DNA of 64,000 nt, from positions 1,809,652-1,873,651 of the forward strand of contig NZ_FLKM01000008.1 of the NCBI RefSeq assembly GCF_900086585.1, in the 5' to 3' direction. Shown here piece by piece: positions 50,846 to 59,257 of this stretch. The notes below the pieces were generated by a model. It searched no databases, was not told where the DNA came from, and saw nothing but the letters and a program-made list of their open reading frames with translations. The translations under genes were made by a program, and so were the position numbers. The DNA comes from Emergencia timonensis (lineage in GTDB: Bacteria; Bacillota; Clostridia; Peptostreptococcales; Anaerovoracaceae). Position 1 is the first letter of the stretch. Each line of letters opens with the position of its first letter.

Positions 50846-53749
50846 ATGAATGAACTGCAGCAATTGATAGACGGCTTACATAATGGATTTGTTGACGAAA
50901 CAACAAAGACGATGGATAAATTCACGCCGCGTTTAGTTGTAAATGATTATGAACAGGGTGTAAAAGTATTATCCACGATAGAATCAGAACTCTCAGAATG
51001 TACGGAGTTTTATTTTTCGGTTGCATTTATTACCAATAGTGGCATTCAATCTATTATAAATTTATTAGACCTGTTAGAAAAAAGAGGAATTAAGGGCAAA
51101 ATTATCACTTCTCAATATCAGAATTTTACTCAACCTATTGCCCTTCGTAGACTCTTGAAATACAAAAACATAGAATTACGAATCGTGACAGAAGGTAATT
51201 TCCATGCAAAAGGGTACATTTTTAAGAAAAAGGATAATACTTATTCATTTTTAATTGGAAGTAGTAATCTTACGCAAAATGCTCTGAGCGAAAATAAGGA
51301 ATGGAATGTTAGGCTGTCGTCTTATGCGGATGGATCTATCATGAAAAGTGTACTTTTAGAGTTTAAAAACACTTTTGAGCAGGCAGTGACTGTTACAGAA
51401 CCTTGGATCAAGCAATATGAAAGAGAATATTTTTACTATAGCGAGATTCGCGAGGACGTTAACCAAAGAGTCAAAGCGGGTAGTATTGTTCGTGTAAATC
51501 AAATCATTCCAAATAAAATGCAGGTAGAAGCTCTAGCGCATATAGCAAAACTTAGAGAAGCCGGAAAGAATAAAGCACTGTTAATTTCTGCTACTGGAAC
51601 GGGGAAAACTTACTTAAGCGCCTTTGATGTAAAGGCCTTTGCTCCGAAAAAGTTTTTATTTGTTGTGCACAGAGAGAACATCGCAAAAGCAGCCATGAGA
51701 AGTTTCGAAAACGTGCTCGGATATAATCTTAATGCAGGTTTACTTACAGGTAATCGTAAAGACTTTAAGTGCGATTATCTCTTTGCCACCATCCAAACGA
51801 TTTCAAAGGATCAAATACTATATAACTTTCAACCTGATCATTTCGATTATATTTTAATTGATGAAGTTCACAAAGCAGGTGCTGCAACATATAGGAAGGT
51901 AATCGATTATTTTAGACCAAAATTTCTATTAGGGATGACGGCTACACCAGAAAGAAGCGATGATTTTGACATATTTAAAACCTTTGATTATAATATCGCT
52001 TATGAAATACGATTAGAGAAGGCTCTTGAAGAGAAGATGTTGGCGCCGTTTCACTATTTTGGCATACAAGATTTGACTGTTGATGGTGAAATTGTAAGTG
52101 ATGTAACTGACTTCAATAAATTGGTTTGTAAAGAAAGAGTGGATAAGATAGTAAAGACTGCTGAACATTATGGCCATGATGGGGATAGAGTAAAAGGCCT
52201 AATTTTTTGTAGTCGCAAGGAAGAAGCGAAACAACTTTCTAATGAATTAAACAGAAGGAATTATCGCACAGTTGCATTATGTGGTGAGGACAAGGAAGAT
52301 GTTAGAGAGGCTGCAATAGAAAGATTAGAGTCTGATAATGCAGCAGAAAGTTTAGATTATATCCTATCTGTCGATATTTTTAATGAAGGAATTGATATTC
52401 CAACTGTAAATCAAATTATCATGCTAAGATCTACTCAATCCGCAATTATCTTTGTTCAGCAGTTGGGGCGAGGACTTAGAAAGGCAGAAGGCAAAGAGTA
52501 TCTTACCGTGATTGATTTTATCGGAAATTATAATAATAACTATCTGGTTCCAATCGCACTTTATGGAGATCGTACCTACAACAAAGATAATATTAGAAAG
52601 CTTCTAAATAACGGGAGCAGCATGATACCAGGATGCTCCACCGTTAATTTTGATGAAATTACAAAAAAACGAATCTATGCTTCCATCGATAGTGCTAATT
52701 TCAATTCTGTGCGATTGATAAAGGAATGTTATTATAATTTAAAAAATAAATTAGGACGAATCCCTAGCTTAATAGATTTTGATGAGTATGGAACTTTAGA
52801 TGTGTTGCGCATCTTTGATAAGATGGGGTCATACCATAACTTTCTAAGTAAATATGAGAAAGATTATTGTATTACTTTAGATGCAGGTCAGGCGCAAATG
52901 ATAGAATTTGTGTCGAGAAAGTTTGCTTCAGGAAAGCGAGTACATGAGTTAGAGCTACTAAAGGCGATTATTGATGAAAAAGAAAAGATAAATGAAGCCT
53001 TTAAAAATAGGATGTTAGAAGCGCATGGCATCAAATTAGATGAAAACATGATTACTAATTTGGTTAATCTGATGACGAATCAATTTCCTACTGGATCATC
53101 AAAAAATACGTACAGTAAATGTATTTTTATTGAGGAGGATGGTGACGATTATCGAATTTCAAAGTCTTTTATGAAAGCGTTACAGAAAGAAGTCTTCTCT
53201 ACGATGATGTTGGAGATCATTGCTTTTGGGCTTTACCGTAATAAATTGGAATATAGTAATCGATATCAAAATACGAGCTTTTGCCTATATAAAAAATATA
53301 CTTATGAGGATGTTTGTAGACTGTTGAATTGGGAAAAAGGTGAGGTAGCTCAAAATATAGGTGGTTATAAATTCGATGAAAAAACGAAAACTTTCCCTGT
53401 GTTTATTAACTACCATAAGGATGAAAATATCAGCGATTCCATTGCATACGAAGACGAATTTATTAGTCCTTCGAAATTATTGGCGTATTCTAAAGCGAAT
53501 AGAAAAGTGTCATCTAAGGATATTGCGACAATCTATAACGCGAAGCAATCGGGTGTTACTATTGAACTTTTTGTTAGGCGCAATAAAGATGATGCAATTT
53601 CAAAGGAGTTTTACTATCTTGGCAGAATGAATGCTATTGGAGAGCCTGAAGAGATGGTGATGAAAAAGGCAGACAAGCCAGTAGTAAAAATAATTTATGC
53701 ACTCGAAACGCCTGTGAGGGAAGACATCTTTAATTATATCATTATGTGA
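50846..53749 (+). CDS. PLD-nuclease / SF2 helicase / DUF3427 protein
   Basis: A 967-residue multidomain enzyme. The N-terminus is a phospholipase-D-like nuclease with His120-x-Lys122 and the following GSSNLT (about 75-170). Then comes an SF2 helicase: Walker A SATGTGKT (248-255), DEVH (339-342), GMTATPERSD and motif VI QQLGRGLRK (538-545). The last about 350 residues match the DUF3427 type of extension. It probably cuts or remodels DNA in an ATP-dependent way. The HIRAN, Nudix and HipA-like partners in the same transcript suggest defence against foreign DNA, an inference. Confidence 0.87.
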   Translation: MNELQQLIDGLHNGFVDETTKTMDKFTPRLVVNDYEQGVKVLSTIESELSECTEFYFSVAFITNSGIQSIINLLDLLEKRGIKGKIITSQYQNFTQPIALRRLLKYKNIELRIVTEGNFHAKGYIFKKKDNTYSFLIGSSNLTQNALSENKEWNVRLSSYADGSIMKSVLLEFKNTFEQAVTVTEPWIKQYEREYFYYSEIREDVNQRVKAGSIVRVNQIIPNKMQVEALAHIAKLREAGKNKALLISATGTGKTYLSAFDVKAFAPKKFLFVVHRENIAKAAMRSFENVLGYNLNAGLLTGNRKDFKCDYLFATIQTISKDQILYNFQPDHFDYILIDEVHKAGAATYRKVIDYFRPKFLLGMTATPERSDDFDIFKTFDYNIAYEIRLEKALEEKMLAPFHYFGIQDLTVDGEIVSDVTDFNKLVCKERVDKIVKTAEHYGHDGDRVKGLIFCSRKEEAKQLSNELNRRNYRTVALCGEDKEDVREAAIERLESDNAAESLDYILSVDIFNEGIDIPTVNQIIMLRSTQSAIIFVQQLGRGLRKAEGKEYLTVIDFIGNYNNNYLVPIALYGDRTYNKDNIRKLLNNGSSMIPGCSTVNFDEITKKRIYASIDSANFNSVRLIKECYYNLKNKLGRIPSLIDFDEYGTLDVLRIFDKMGSYHNFLSKYEKDYCITLDAGQAQMIEFVSRKFASGKRVHELELLKAIIDEKEKINEAFKNRMLEAHGIKLDENMITNLVNLMTNQFPTGSSKNTYSKCIFIEEDGDDYRISKSFMKALQKEVFSTMMLEIIAFGLYRNKLEYSNRYQNTSFCLYKKYTYEDVCRLLNWEKGEVAQNIGGYKFDEKTKTFPVFINYHKDENISDSIAYEDEFISPSKLLAYSKANRKVSSKDIATIYNAKQSGVTIELFVRRNKDDAISKEFYYLGRMNAIGEPEEMVMKKADKPVVKIIYALETPVREDIFNYIIM

Positions 53750-53767
53750 CTTTAGTGAGGAAAATTC

Positions 53768-54991
53768 ATGACAAATTACACCCTAATGCACAAAAACATA
53801 TCGGTTTTATCTTTTTCAATGGATGAAACAACTGGTACAATTACCCATATTGAAAGCATATATGATGAGAAGCACGTACCAGTAGGGATTCCGATCAAGA
53901 ATGGCAATGTGGACAGAGCCGCCCTCAATCAATGGTGGACGGGAAGAGCGATACCCGCAAGCCGTATGGACATAGACAGGGTGCTGTGGGATTTGCAGAT
54001 GCCTGGGACTAGCCTTTTACTGGAGAAATGTATGGGTCTCAGCCTTTCTGACCAGTATTGGATTCGTCTGGCAAATTCTGAAGTGAAATGGGAGCAGGTG
54101 AATTTCTTCCAAAATTCCTTCTCTGAAGATATGGGTGATTTGCTGTTTGGCAGCAAATCGCCAGATCAGGATTTTGATCTGATGTCTCCCGATAACACTT
54201 CTGACGGCTGGCTAAAGAAAAAGTGGAAAATCGTTGGCGGAAAACGCTGCCTGATCAAAGGTGGAAGCGGCGCAACGCAACAGGAGCCATATAACGAAAT
54301 CTTTGCCAGCAGACTGATGGAACGTCTCGGCATAGAGCATGTGCCCTATTCTCTACTTGTAGAAGAGGGATATCCATACAGCATCTGCGAGGATTTTGTG
54401 ACACTAGAAATAGAGCTTATCAGCGCGTGGCACATTATGCAATCGTACAAAAAACCAAATCATCTATCGTGGTACCAACACTTTTTAAACTGCTGTACAG
54501 CGCTGGAAATCCCAAACATACAAGCTGCGATGGATCGTATGATTGTGCTTGATTATTTGATTGCAAATGAAGATCGACATCAAAATAATTTTGGTGTCAT
54601 TCGCAATGCTGAAACTCTTCAATATTTGGGAGCTGCGCCGATTTATGACAGCGGCACATCACTTTGGTTTAACAAGCCAAAAACAATGATTAACAATCAA
54701 ACCAAGATTTCTTGCAAACCGTTTAAGAGCAACCACGAAGAGCAGCTTAAACTGGTTAAAAGCTTTGATTGGTTAGATTTTACTGCGCTTCAGGATATCG
54801 AAGAAGAATTTAGAGAGATCGTCAATGGATCTTTGTTCATAGATGAGGAACGGTGTGGTGCGATTTGTGCAGCAATAAAAGAAAGAGTAAAAAAGCTCAA
54901 GGACTTTGTGGATACTCGATCAAAGTCTGGCCTTCAGGATGACGTATGTTTTGATGTGACAGAAGACGTTGCATATAATGGATCCAATTAA
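53768..54991 (+). CDS. HipA-like kinase-fold protein
   Basis: A 407-residue protein with the HipA-type kinase core: LIKGGSGATQQEPYNEIFASRLMERLGI (nucleotide-binding region), catalytic loop NEDRHQNNFG with Asp269, and PIYDSGTSLWF with metal-binding Asp294. HipA proteins phosphorylate tRNA-synthetases or other targets to arrest growth. The N-terminal 150 residues are not the usual HipA N1 domain. No HipB-like antitoxin adjoins it. It is the last gene of the WYL-controlled operon, 18 bases after the helicase, and could be its toxic effector. Confidence 0.78.
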   Translation: MTNYTLMHKNISVLSFSMDETTGTITHIESIYDEKHVPVGIPIKNGNVDRAALNQWWTGRAIPASRMDIDRVLWDLQMPGTSLLLEKCMGLSLSDQYWIRLANSEVKWEQVNFFQNSFSEDMGDLLFGSKSPDQDFDLMSPDNTSDGWLKKKWKIVGGKRCLIKGGSGATQQEPYNEIFASRLMERLGIEHVPYSLLVEEGYPYSICEDFVTLEIELISAWHIMQSYKKPNHLSWYQHFLNCCTALEIPNIQAAMDRMIVLDYLIANEDRHQNNFGVIRNAETLQYLGAAPIYDSGTSLWFNKPKTMINNQTKISCKPFKSNHEEQLKLVKSFDWLDFTALQDIEEEFREIVNGSLFIDEERCGAICAAIKERVKKLKDFVDTRSKSGLQDDVCFDVTEDVAYNGSN

Positions 54992-55004
54992 AAATTCGCT
55001 TATT

Positions 55005-55066
55005 TCCCCTCTTCCTGGGTATATTATCCTCATACGGATAACTTATCCGGTGAAAGGGGATTTTTT
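55005..55066 (+). promoter_or_regulatory. Leader hairpin and palindrome before msrAB
   Basis: TCCCC (55005) pairs with GGGGA (55056-55060), which is followed by TTTTTT, enclosing a perfect palindrome CGGATAACTTATCCG (55035-55049). The set could end the HipA-operon transcript or form an attenuator or operator of msrAB, whose ATG is three bases after the T-run. Confidence 0.45.
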
Positions 55067-55068
55067 AT

Positions 55069-56031
55069 ATGATCAAAACGATATACCTAGCAGGCGGCTG
55101 TTTCTGGGGCCTGCAAAAACTGATGAGTGAACTAAAAGGTGTCGTTTATACAACTGCCGGTTATGCTAATGGCAGCGGAGAGGGGGATGCCAAGTACCAA
55201 AAGGTCTGTAGCGGTCGGACGGGTTTTCGCGAGACGGTCAGGGTGGATTACGATCCTGCAGCAGTAGATCTAGCGACACTGCTTCATGTTTTTTTCTATG
55301 TAATTGACCCAGAGGCTGTGAACAGGCAAGGGAACGATGTGGGCAGTCAATATCAGTCGGGCATCTATTACGATGCGCAAGATAAGGACAGCCAGGAGAC
55401 AATTCATAGGCTGACCGCCATTGAACAGGAACGTTATCCGCACTTTGCCGTTGAAATCAAACCCATTGAAAACTTCTTTGATGCAGAAGACTATCATCAA
55501 GACTACTTGGACAAAAATCCAGGCGGCTATTGTCACATCTCACCAAAGAAGATGAAAGAGGCCAGAGCGATGTTGGTGAACCCTGGCGATTACAGACGGC
55601 CTGGCAACCCAGAGGAGATCAAAGAAAAGCTTTCAAAGGAACAGTACCACGTTACCCAGGAAAACGGAACGGAACCGCCCTTTAAAAACGCATATTGGGA
55701 CCACTTCGAGAAGGGTATCTATGTGGATGTGGTCACAGGCGAACCACTGTTTTCATCATACGACAAATTCAACAGCAGTTGTGGCTGGCCGGCATTTTCC
55801 CAGCCCATAGAAGAACTGTCGATGGTCCAAAAAAGGGACAGAAGTTTTGGTATGGTCAGAACGGAAGTTAGAAGCAGAGCGGGAAATTCTCACTTGGGAC
55901 ACGTATTCAGGGGCGAAATGGAATCACCCAACGGCGTCCGCTATTGTATCAACAGCGCAGCCTTACGCTTTGTACCTTTTGATAAAATGGAGGAAGAGGG
56001 CTACGGATATTTAAAAGGAATTTTTAAATAG
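55069..56031 (+). CDS. msrAB: Peptide methionine sulfoxide reductase MsrA/MsrB fusion
   Basis: A 320-residue fusion. The MsrA part (1-155) has catalytic Cys11 in AGGCFWG; the next position often Glu in the family is Gln here (GCFWGLQK). The MsrB part (about 180-315) has SCGWPAF, the HLGHVF metal-independent region and catalytic Cys293 in RYCINSAALRF. It repairs R- and S-methionine sulfoxide with thioredoxin. AAAGGGGA precedes the ATG. It has no signal peptide, so it is cytoplasmic. It follows the accessory island as a monocistronic housekeeping gene. Confidence 0.93.
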   Translation: MIKTIYLAGGCFWGLQKLMSELKGVVYTTAGYANGSGEGDAKYQKVCSGRTGFRETVRVDYDPAAVDLATLLHVFFYVIDPEAVNRQGNDVGSQYQSGIYYDAQDKDSQETIHRLTAIEQERYPHFAVEIKPIENFFDAEDYHQDYLDKNPGGYCHISPKKMKEARAMLVNPGDYRRPGNPEEIKEKLSKEQYHVTQENGTEPPFKNAYWDHFEKGIYVDVVTGEPLFSSYDKFNSSCGWPAFSQPIEELSMVQKRDRSFGMVRTEVRSRAGNSHLGHVFRGEMESPNGVRYCINSAALRFVPFDKMEEEGYGYLKGIFK

Positions 56032-56041
56032 GGCAAGATAG

Positions 56042-56066
56042 AAACCGGCAATTTGCGCCGGTTTTA
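56042..56066 (+). terminator. Rho-independent terminator
   Basis: AAACCGGC and GCCGGTTTT form an eight-base stem ten bases after msrAB, with TTTTAC as tail. Confidence 0.75.
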
Positions 56067-56145
56067 CTTTGCACAAGAAATCATTTGCTTGCCTTTTTCC
56101 TCATATGCAGTTAATATGTTAACATAGCGAAAAAGGGGGTTATCG

Positions 56146-56997
56146 ATGAGAAAATTTAGACGTAAATGCAGGGTTATGCGCAGGGCTATGCACAGGGAAC
56201 TGAGAGAACACAAGAGCTCCTTTATCGTGTTCTCCATTCTGAGGGCATTAGTCGTCGTGGTGATGGTCCTTCAAATATTTAACAAGAACTACGAGAATGT
56301 ATTCCTCTGCGGGCTGACGTTGGTGCTGCTGCTGGTTCCCAGCTTTGTGCAGTTGGAGCTTCGAGTGGAACTGCCCAAGACTTTAGAAATCATCATTCTT
56401 CTCTTCATCTTTGCCGCTGAGATTTTAGGCGAGATCAGGGAATTTTACATAAGGATTCCTCTATGGGACACCATGCTTCACACCATGAACGGATTTCTTG
56501 CTGCGGCCATCGGTTTCTCACTGGTAGATCTGCTCAATCGCAGCAAACGATATACCTTTCAGCTTTCCCCTCTATTTATGGCCATGGTAGCATTTTGCTT
56601 TTCAATGACGATTGGCGTCATATGGGAATTTTTTGAATTCGGCATGGACTATTTCTTCAACATGGATATGCAGAAGGATACGGTCATACATAGAATTAAT
56701 TCGGTGATGCTCAATCCTGACGGAGTCAACGTGCCGTATACCATCGACAATATTCAGGGCACTATGATTGATGGCAAGGATTTAGGTATCGACGGCTATC
56801 TGGATATCGGACTGATCGACACCATGAAAGATATGTTCGTCAACTTTATCGGCGCGGTTGTGTTCTCCTGCTTTGGATTCCTGTACGTCAAAAGCCGGGG
56901 GAAAAACAAAATTGCAGAGGGGCTGATTCCCAGTGTCAAGACAAAAGATGCGGATTTCCTTACACAGGAAGAAGCGGAGAACGAAATTGCAGAATAA
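56146..56997 (+). CDS. Membrane protein, possibly YjdF/DUF2238-like
   Basis: A 283-residue membrane protein with a very basic N-terminus (MRKFRRKCRVMRRAMHREL) and about six hydrophobic segments. The stretch IPLWDTMLHTMNGFLAAAIGFSLVDLLNR, then MTIGVIWEFFEFGMDYFF, recalls YjdF/DUF2238 proteins with their conserved histidine and Trp-Glu-Phe-Glu. The function is unknown. GGGGG is upstream of the ATG. It is monocistronic between two terminators. Confidence 0.72.
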   Translation: MRKFRRKCRVMRRAMHRELREHKSSFIVFSILRALVVVVMVLQIFNKNYENVFLCGLTLVLLLVPSFVQLELRVELPKTLEIIILLFIFAAEILGEIREFYIRIPLWDTMLHTMNGFLAAAIGFSLVDLLNRSKRYTFQLSPLFMAMVAFCFSMTIGVIWEFFEFGMDYFFNMDMQKDTVIHRINSVMLNPDGVNVPYTIDNIQGTMIDGKDLGIDGYLDIGLIDTMKDMFVNFIGAVVFSCFGFLYVKSRGKNKIAEGLIPSVKTKDADFLTQEEAENEIAE

Positions 56998-57023
56998 AAA
57001 TATAGATGCTATAGATTCCTTGA

Positions 57024-57052
57024 AGGCACTCTTTTTTGAGAGTGTCTTTTTA
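57024..57052 (+). terminator. Rho-independent terminator
   Basis: GGCACTC-TTTTTT-GAGAGTGTC stem followed by TTTTT, about 27 bases after the membrane protein stop. Confidence 0.75.
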
Positions 57053-57081
57053 AATTATCACTTTGGTGTCAAAAGGTACTA

Positions 57082-57110
57082 TTGACAAAAGATATACTGT
57101 GTAGTACGAT
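57082..57110 (+). promoter_or_regulatory. Promoter of the PadR operon with internal dyad
   Basis: Consensus TTGACA, a 17-base spacer and TACGAT. The spacer and -10 contain TACT-GTGT-AGTA (57095-57106), a likely PadR autoregulation site. Confidence 0.6.
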
Positions 57111-57129
57111 ATACCTACGGAGGCGCAAT

Positions 57130-57462
57130 ATGAATATAGAAGAATGGAAATCGCAAATCAGACGAGGTACCTTAGAATACTGCATATTGCTTATGATTCA
57201 CCAAAAACCGCACTATGGGTATGAGATACTGCAGAAATTGGACGAATATCCTATCATAACTGCAAAAGAAAGTACCATTTATCCTTTGCTCAGACGACTT
57301 CTGAAAGAAGAATATCTGACGTCTTCCTGGCAGGAATCTGCAGAAGGACTGCCGCCCCGCAAATACTATGCAATCACCCCAAAAGGTGAAATGTATTTAG
57401 ATGCAATGTCTTGCGAATGGAATCATTTGCTGCATGCTATTTCTGACTTGAAGGGAGAATAA
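57130..57462 (+). CDS. PadR family regulator
   Basis: A 110-residue PadR-type winged helix: RRGTLEYCILLMIHQKPHYGYEILQKLDEYP, STIYPLLRRLLKEEYLTSSW and PPRKYYAITPKGEMYL. GGAGGC lies a few bases before the ATG at 57130; an earlier TTG is inside the promoter. These small regulators usually repress a linked membrane or transport operon. The DUF1700 gene follows two bases later, the standard PadR/HAAS pairing. Confidence 0.93.
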   Translation: MNIEEWKSQIRRGTLEYCILLMIHQKPHYGYEILQKLDEYPIITAKESTIYPLLRRLLKEEYLTSSWQESAEGLPPRKYYAITPKGEMYLDAMSCEWNHLLHAISDLKGE

Positions 57463-57464
57463 CG

Positions 57465-58028
57465 ATGGATAGAAACCTGGAACTTTATTTAGATACTTTT
57501 GATAAACATTTAAAATCTGTGCCGACATCAGAACGAATTGATATCATCAAAGAGATCAAGAGCGCAATGATTGAGATGGAACAAAAGGAAGGGCTGACTC
57601 CGCAGCAGATTACAGAAAAATTGGGAAACCCCAAAGATCTGGCACAAGCATATTTGGGAGAAAGCATTTCCAAAACTCCCGGCTTCAACTGGCAGAAATG
57701 GAAGACCGTCATTGCCTTTTATGGAGCAGCAGGGTTCTCCGGCATGTTTGTCATTCCAGTGCTGGGCATATTATCACCGGTGTTAAAGTTATGCGGTTAT
57801 TTTGTGCCTTTAGCCGGTCTCGTCAAATTGATCGGGTATCTTGTGGGATACGATCTCCCCATTGCAATCGTGCAGATCGGAACCTTCGAACTGCATCCGA
57901 TCTTCAGCCTTGTAGTGTCAGTCATTTTCGGTGTGCTTTTCTATTCTTTGGGTCGCTATCTGTGGCGGCTGCTTTTGGAATATATACGGAAGGTCAGCGA
58001 GAAGAAAAGAAACCTGTTCGTGAATTAA
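57465..58028 (+). CDS. DUF1700/HAAS-domain membrane protein
   Basis: A 187-residue protein with an N-terminal helical HAAS domain (ELYLDTFDKHLKSVPTSERIDIIKEIKSAMIEMEQKEGLTPQQITEKLGNPKDLAQAYL) and three to four C-terminal hydrophobic segments ending in a basic tail. DUF1700 proteins nearly always follow PadR regulators and are thought to bind them at the membrane. The operon here is only two genes; no downstream target gene is attached. Confidence 0.9.
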   Translation: MDRNLELYLDTFDKHLKSVPTSERIDIIKEIKSAMIEMEQKEGLTPQQITEKLGNPKDLAQAYLGESISKTPGFNWQKWKTVIAFYGAAGFSGMFVIPVLGILSPVLKLCGYFVPLAGLVKLIGYLVGYDLPIAIVQIGTFELHPIFSLVVSVIFGVLFYSLGRYLWRLLLEYIRKVSEKKRNLFVN

Positions 58029-58041
58029 ATAGATTGTCTAA

Positions 58042-58137
58042 ATAAAATAAGAAACGAGTGCATGGAACCGTCTCTCAGCCGTAAACGCAACCAGCTAAAG
58101 CTGGAGCGTTCTGGTATGAGGTATTATCTTATTTTAT
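58042..58137. other. Structured non-coding element (possible small RNA or repeat)
   Basis: Outer arms ATAAAATAAGA (58042-58052) and TCTTATTTTAT (58127-58137) are perfect. Inside lies a second perfect two-part hairpin, AACGC/GCGTT plus CCAGC/GCTGG around a TAAA loop (58084-58110). No frame of interest runs through it. A strong terminator follows at once, so a plus-strand transcript would be a compact RNA of about 140 bases. It matches no RNA family that I recognise. Confidence 0.5.
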
Positions 58138-58140
58138 CAA

Positions 58141-58180
58141 AAAAGAGCAGCACAGCCAGGAATGGCCGTGCTGCTCTTTT
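58141..58180. terminator. Strong bidirectional terminator
   Basis: AAAAGAGCAGCAC and GTGCTGCTCTTTT arms with an inner GCC/GGC pair. It lies between the convergent DUF1700 and LysR genes; the remaining bases to 58257 show nothing. Confidence 0.88.
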
Positions 58181-58257
58181 GCTATATTATCTAAAATTTC
58201 AATTACTGTAATCCCGTATTTGATTTGATGCCTGAAAGTAAGAAAACTATAATGAAA

Positions 58258-59178
58258 TCAGAAGAAGGATCCCTCTTTTATCAAATCGGTGTTTTCGTTT
58301 CGAATATGGCTGATCAATGGAAGGATGGCTGGATTACTATTTGCCTCACGCCATAGGGCACAACTGTAGATTTTTGCTTCGTCTCCATGGAAGTCGAGTG
58401 CTTTCAGCGATTTCCGGCTCTGCCTCTCTGCTGCGAATTCTGAATGGGGAATCACAGTGATGCCTTCACCTGTGGTCACGCGGGTCAACATAGAGCCAAA
58501 GCTGTTTTCCCATTTCACTTGTGGTGAAACACCCATCCCTTTGAAGAGCGATAAAATAGTATTTCCCCAGCGAATATCATCTTCCAGGAGAAAAAGTGGG
58601 CTATTGTCAAAAGCACTGGCTAAATTGCCTGAAGAAATTTCAAAGATGGAGACCATGGATAGAATATCGATGTGAATCGGCAGAACGTTAAACTGCGGCG
58701 GCAGCTTTTCACCGTGACGCAGGGTGACGAATCCAACGTCAAAGTTGCCGCAGGTGAGACCGTCCAGTATTTGCTCCATAGAGGACTGGGAGCAGCGAAT
58801 GGCCGCGTCAGGATACAGAGCCCGCATCTTCACAATTGCAGCGTCGATACCGAAGAGATCGAATCTCTGCGACGAGGTGTCGAAGCAGATGTGGATTTTC
58901 ATAGAATCCTTATCCTTTTTGTTCTGTTCATCGGCGGTCAAAATCAGTTCATCTACTTTTGCTAAAATTTCTCTTGCCACAGGCAGCAGCTCCGCACCGG
59001 CTTTTGTCAGCGAAACCTTGCGTTTGTTTCTGACAAAGAGCTGGACGCCCAGCTCCAACTCCAGTTCTGCGATGTGGTAGCTGAGAGAGGACTGGGAAAT
59101 ATAAAGATGATCTGCAGCCTGTGAAAAGTGGAGATACTGGGCCAAGGTTACAAAATATTGAATTCTGCGCAGTTCCAT
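58258..59178 (-). CDS. LysR family regulator
   Basis: A 306-residue LysR protein from the ATG at 59178 (MELRRIQYFVTLAQYLHFSQAADHLYISQSSLSYHIAELELELGVQLFVRNKRKVSLT). The effector domain follows from about residue 90. GAGGTGA lies five bases upstream, which rules out a start ten codons earlier. It is divergent from the PhzA-like and GPH carrier genes across the palindrome at 59190-59206, so it very likely controls them. Confidence 0.92.
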   Translation of the reverse strand: MELRRIQYFVTLAQYLHFSQAADHLYISQSSLSYHIAELELELGVQLFVRNKRKVSLTKAGAELLPVAREILAKVDELILTADEQNKKDKDSMKIHICFDTSSQRFDLFGIDAAIVKMRALYPDAAIRCSQSSMEQILDGLTCGNFDVGFVTLRHGEKLPPQFNVLPIHIDILSMVSIFEISSGNLASAFDNSPLFLLEDDIRWGNTILSLFKGMGVSPQVKWENSFGSMLTRVTTGEGITVIPHSEFAAERQSRKSLKALDFHGDEAKIYSCALWREANSNPAILPLISHIRNENTDLIKEGSFF

Positions 59179-59189
59179 GGATTCACCTC

Positions 59190-59206
59190 GCAAATAAGTT
59201 ATTTGC
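59190..59206. promoter_or_regulatory. Perfect palindrome, LysR operator
   Basis: GCAAATAAGTTATTTGC has eight-base arms around one base, in the divergent lysR/PhzA-like region and 12 bases from the lysR start, the usual place for autoregulation. Confidence 0.65.
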
Positions 59207-59257
59207 ATTTAGTTTATCATAAAAAAGGGTCATATGTACACATGGAAGGAGTAAAAA

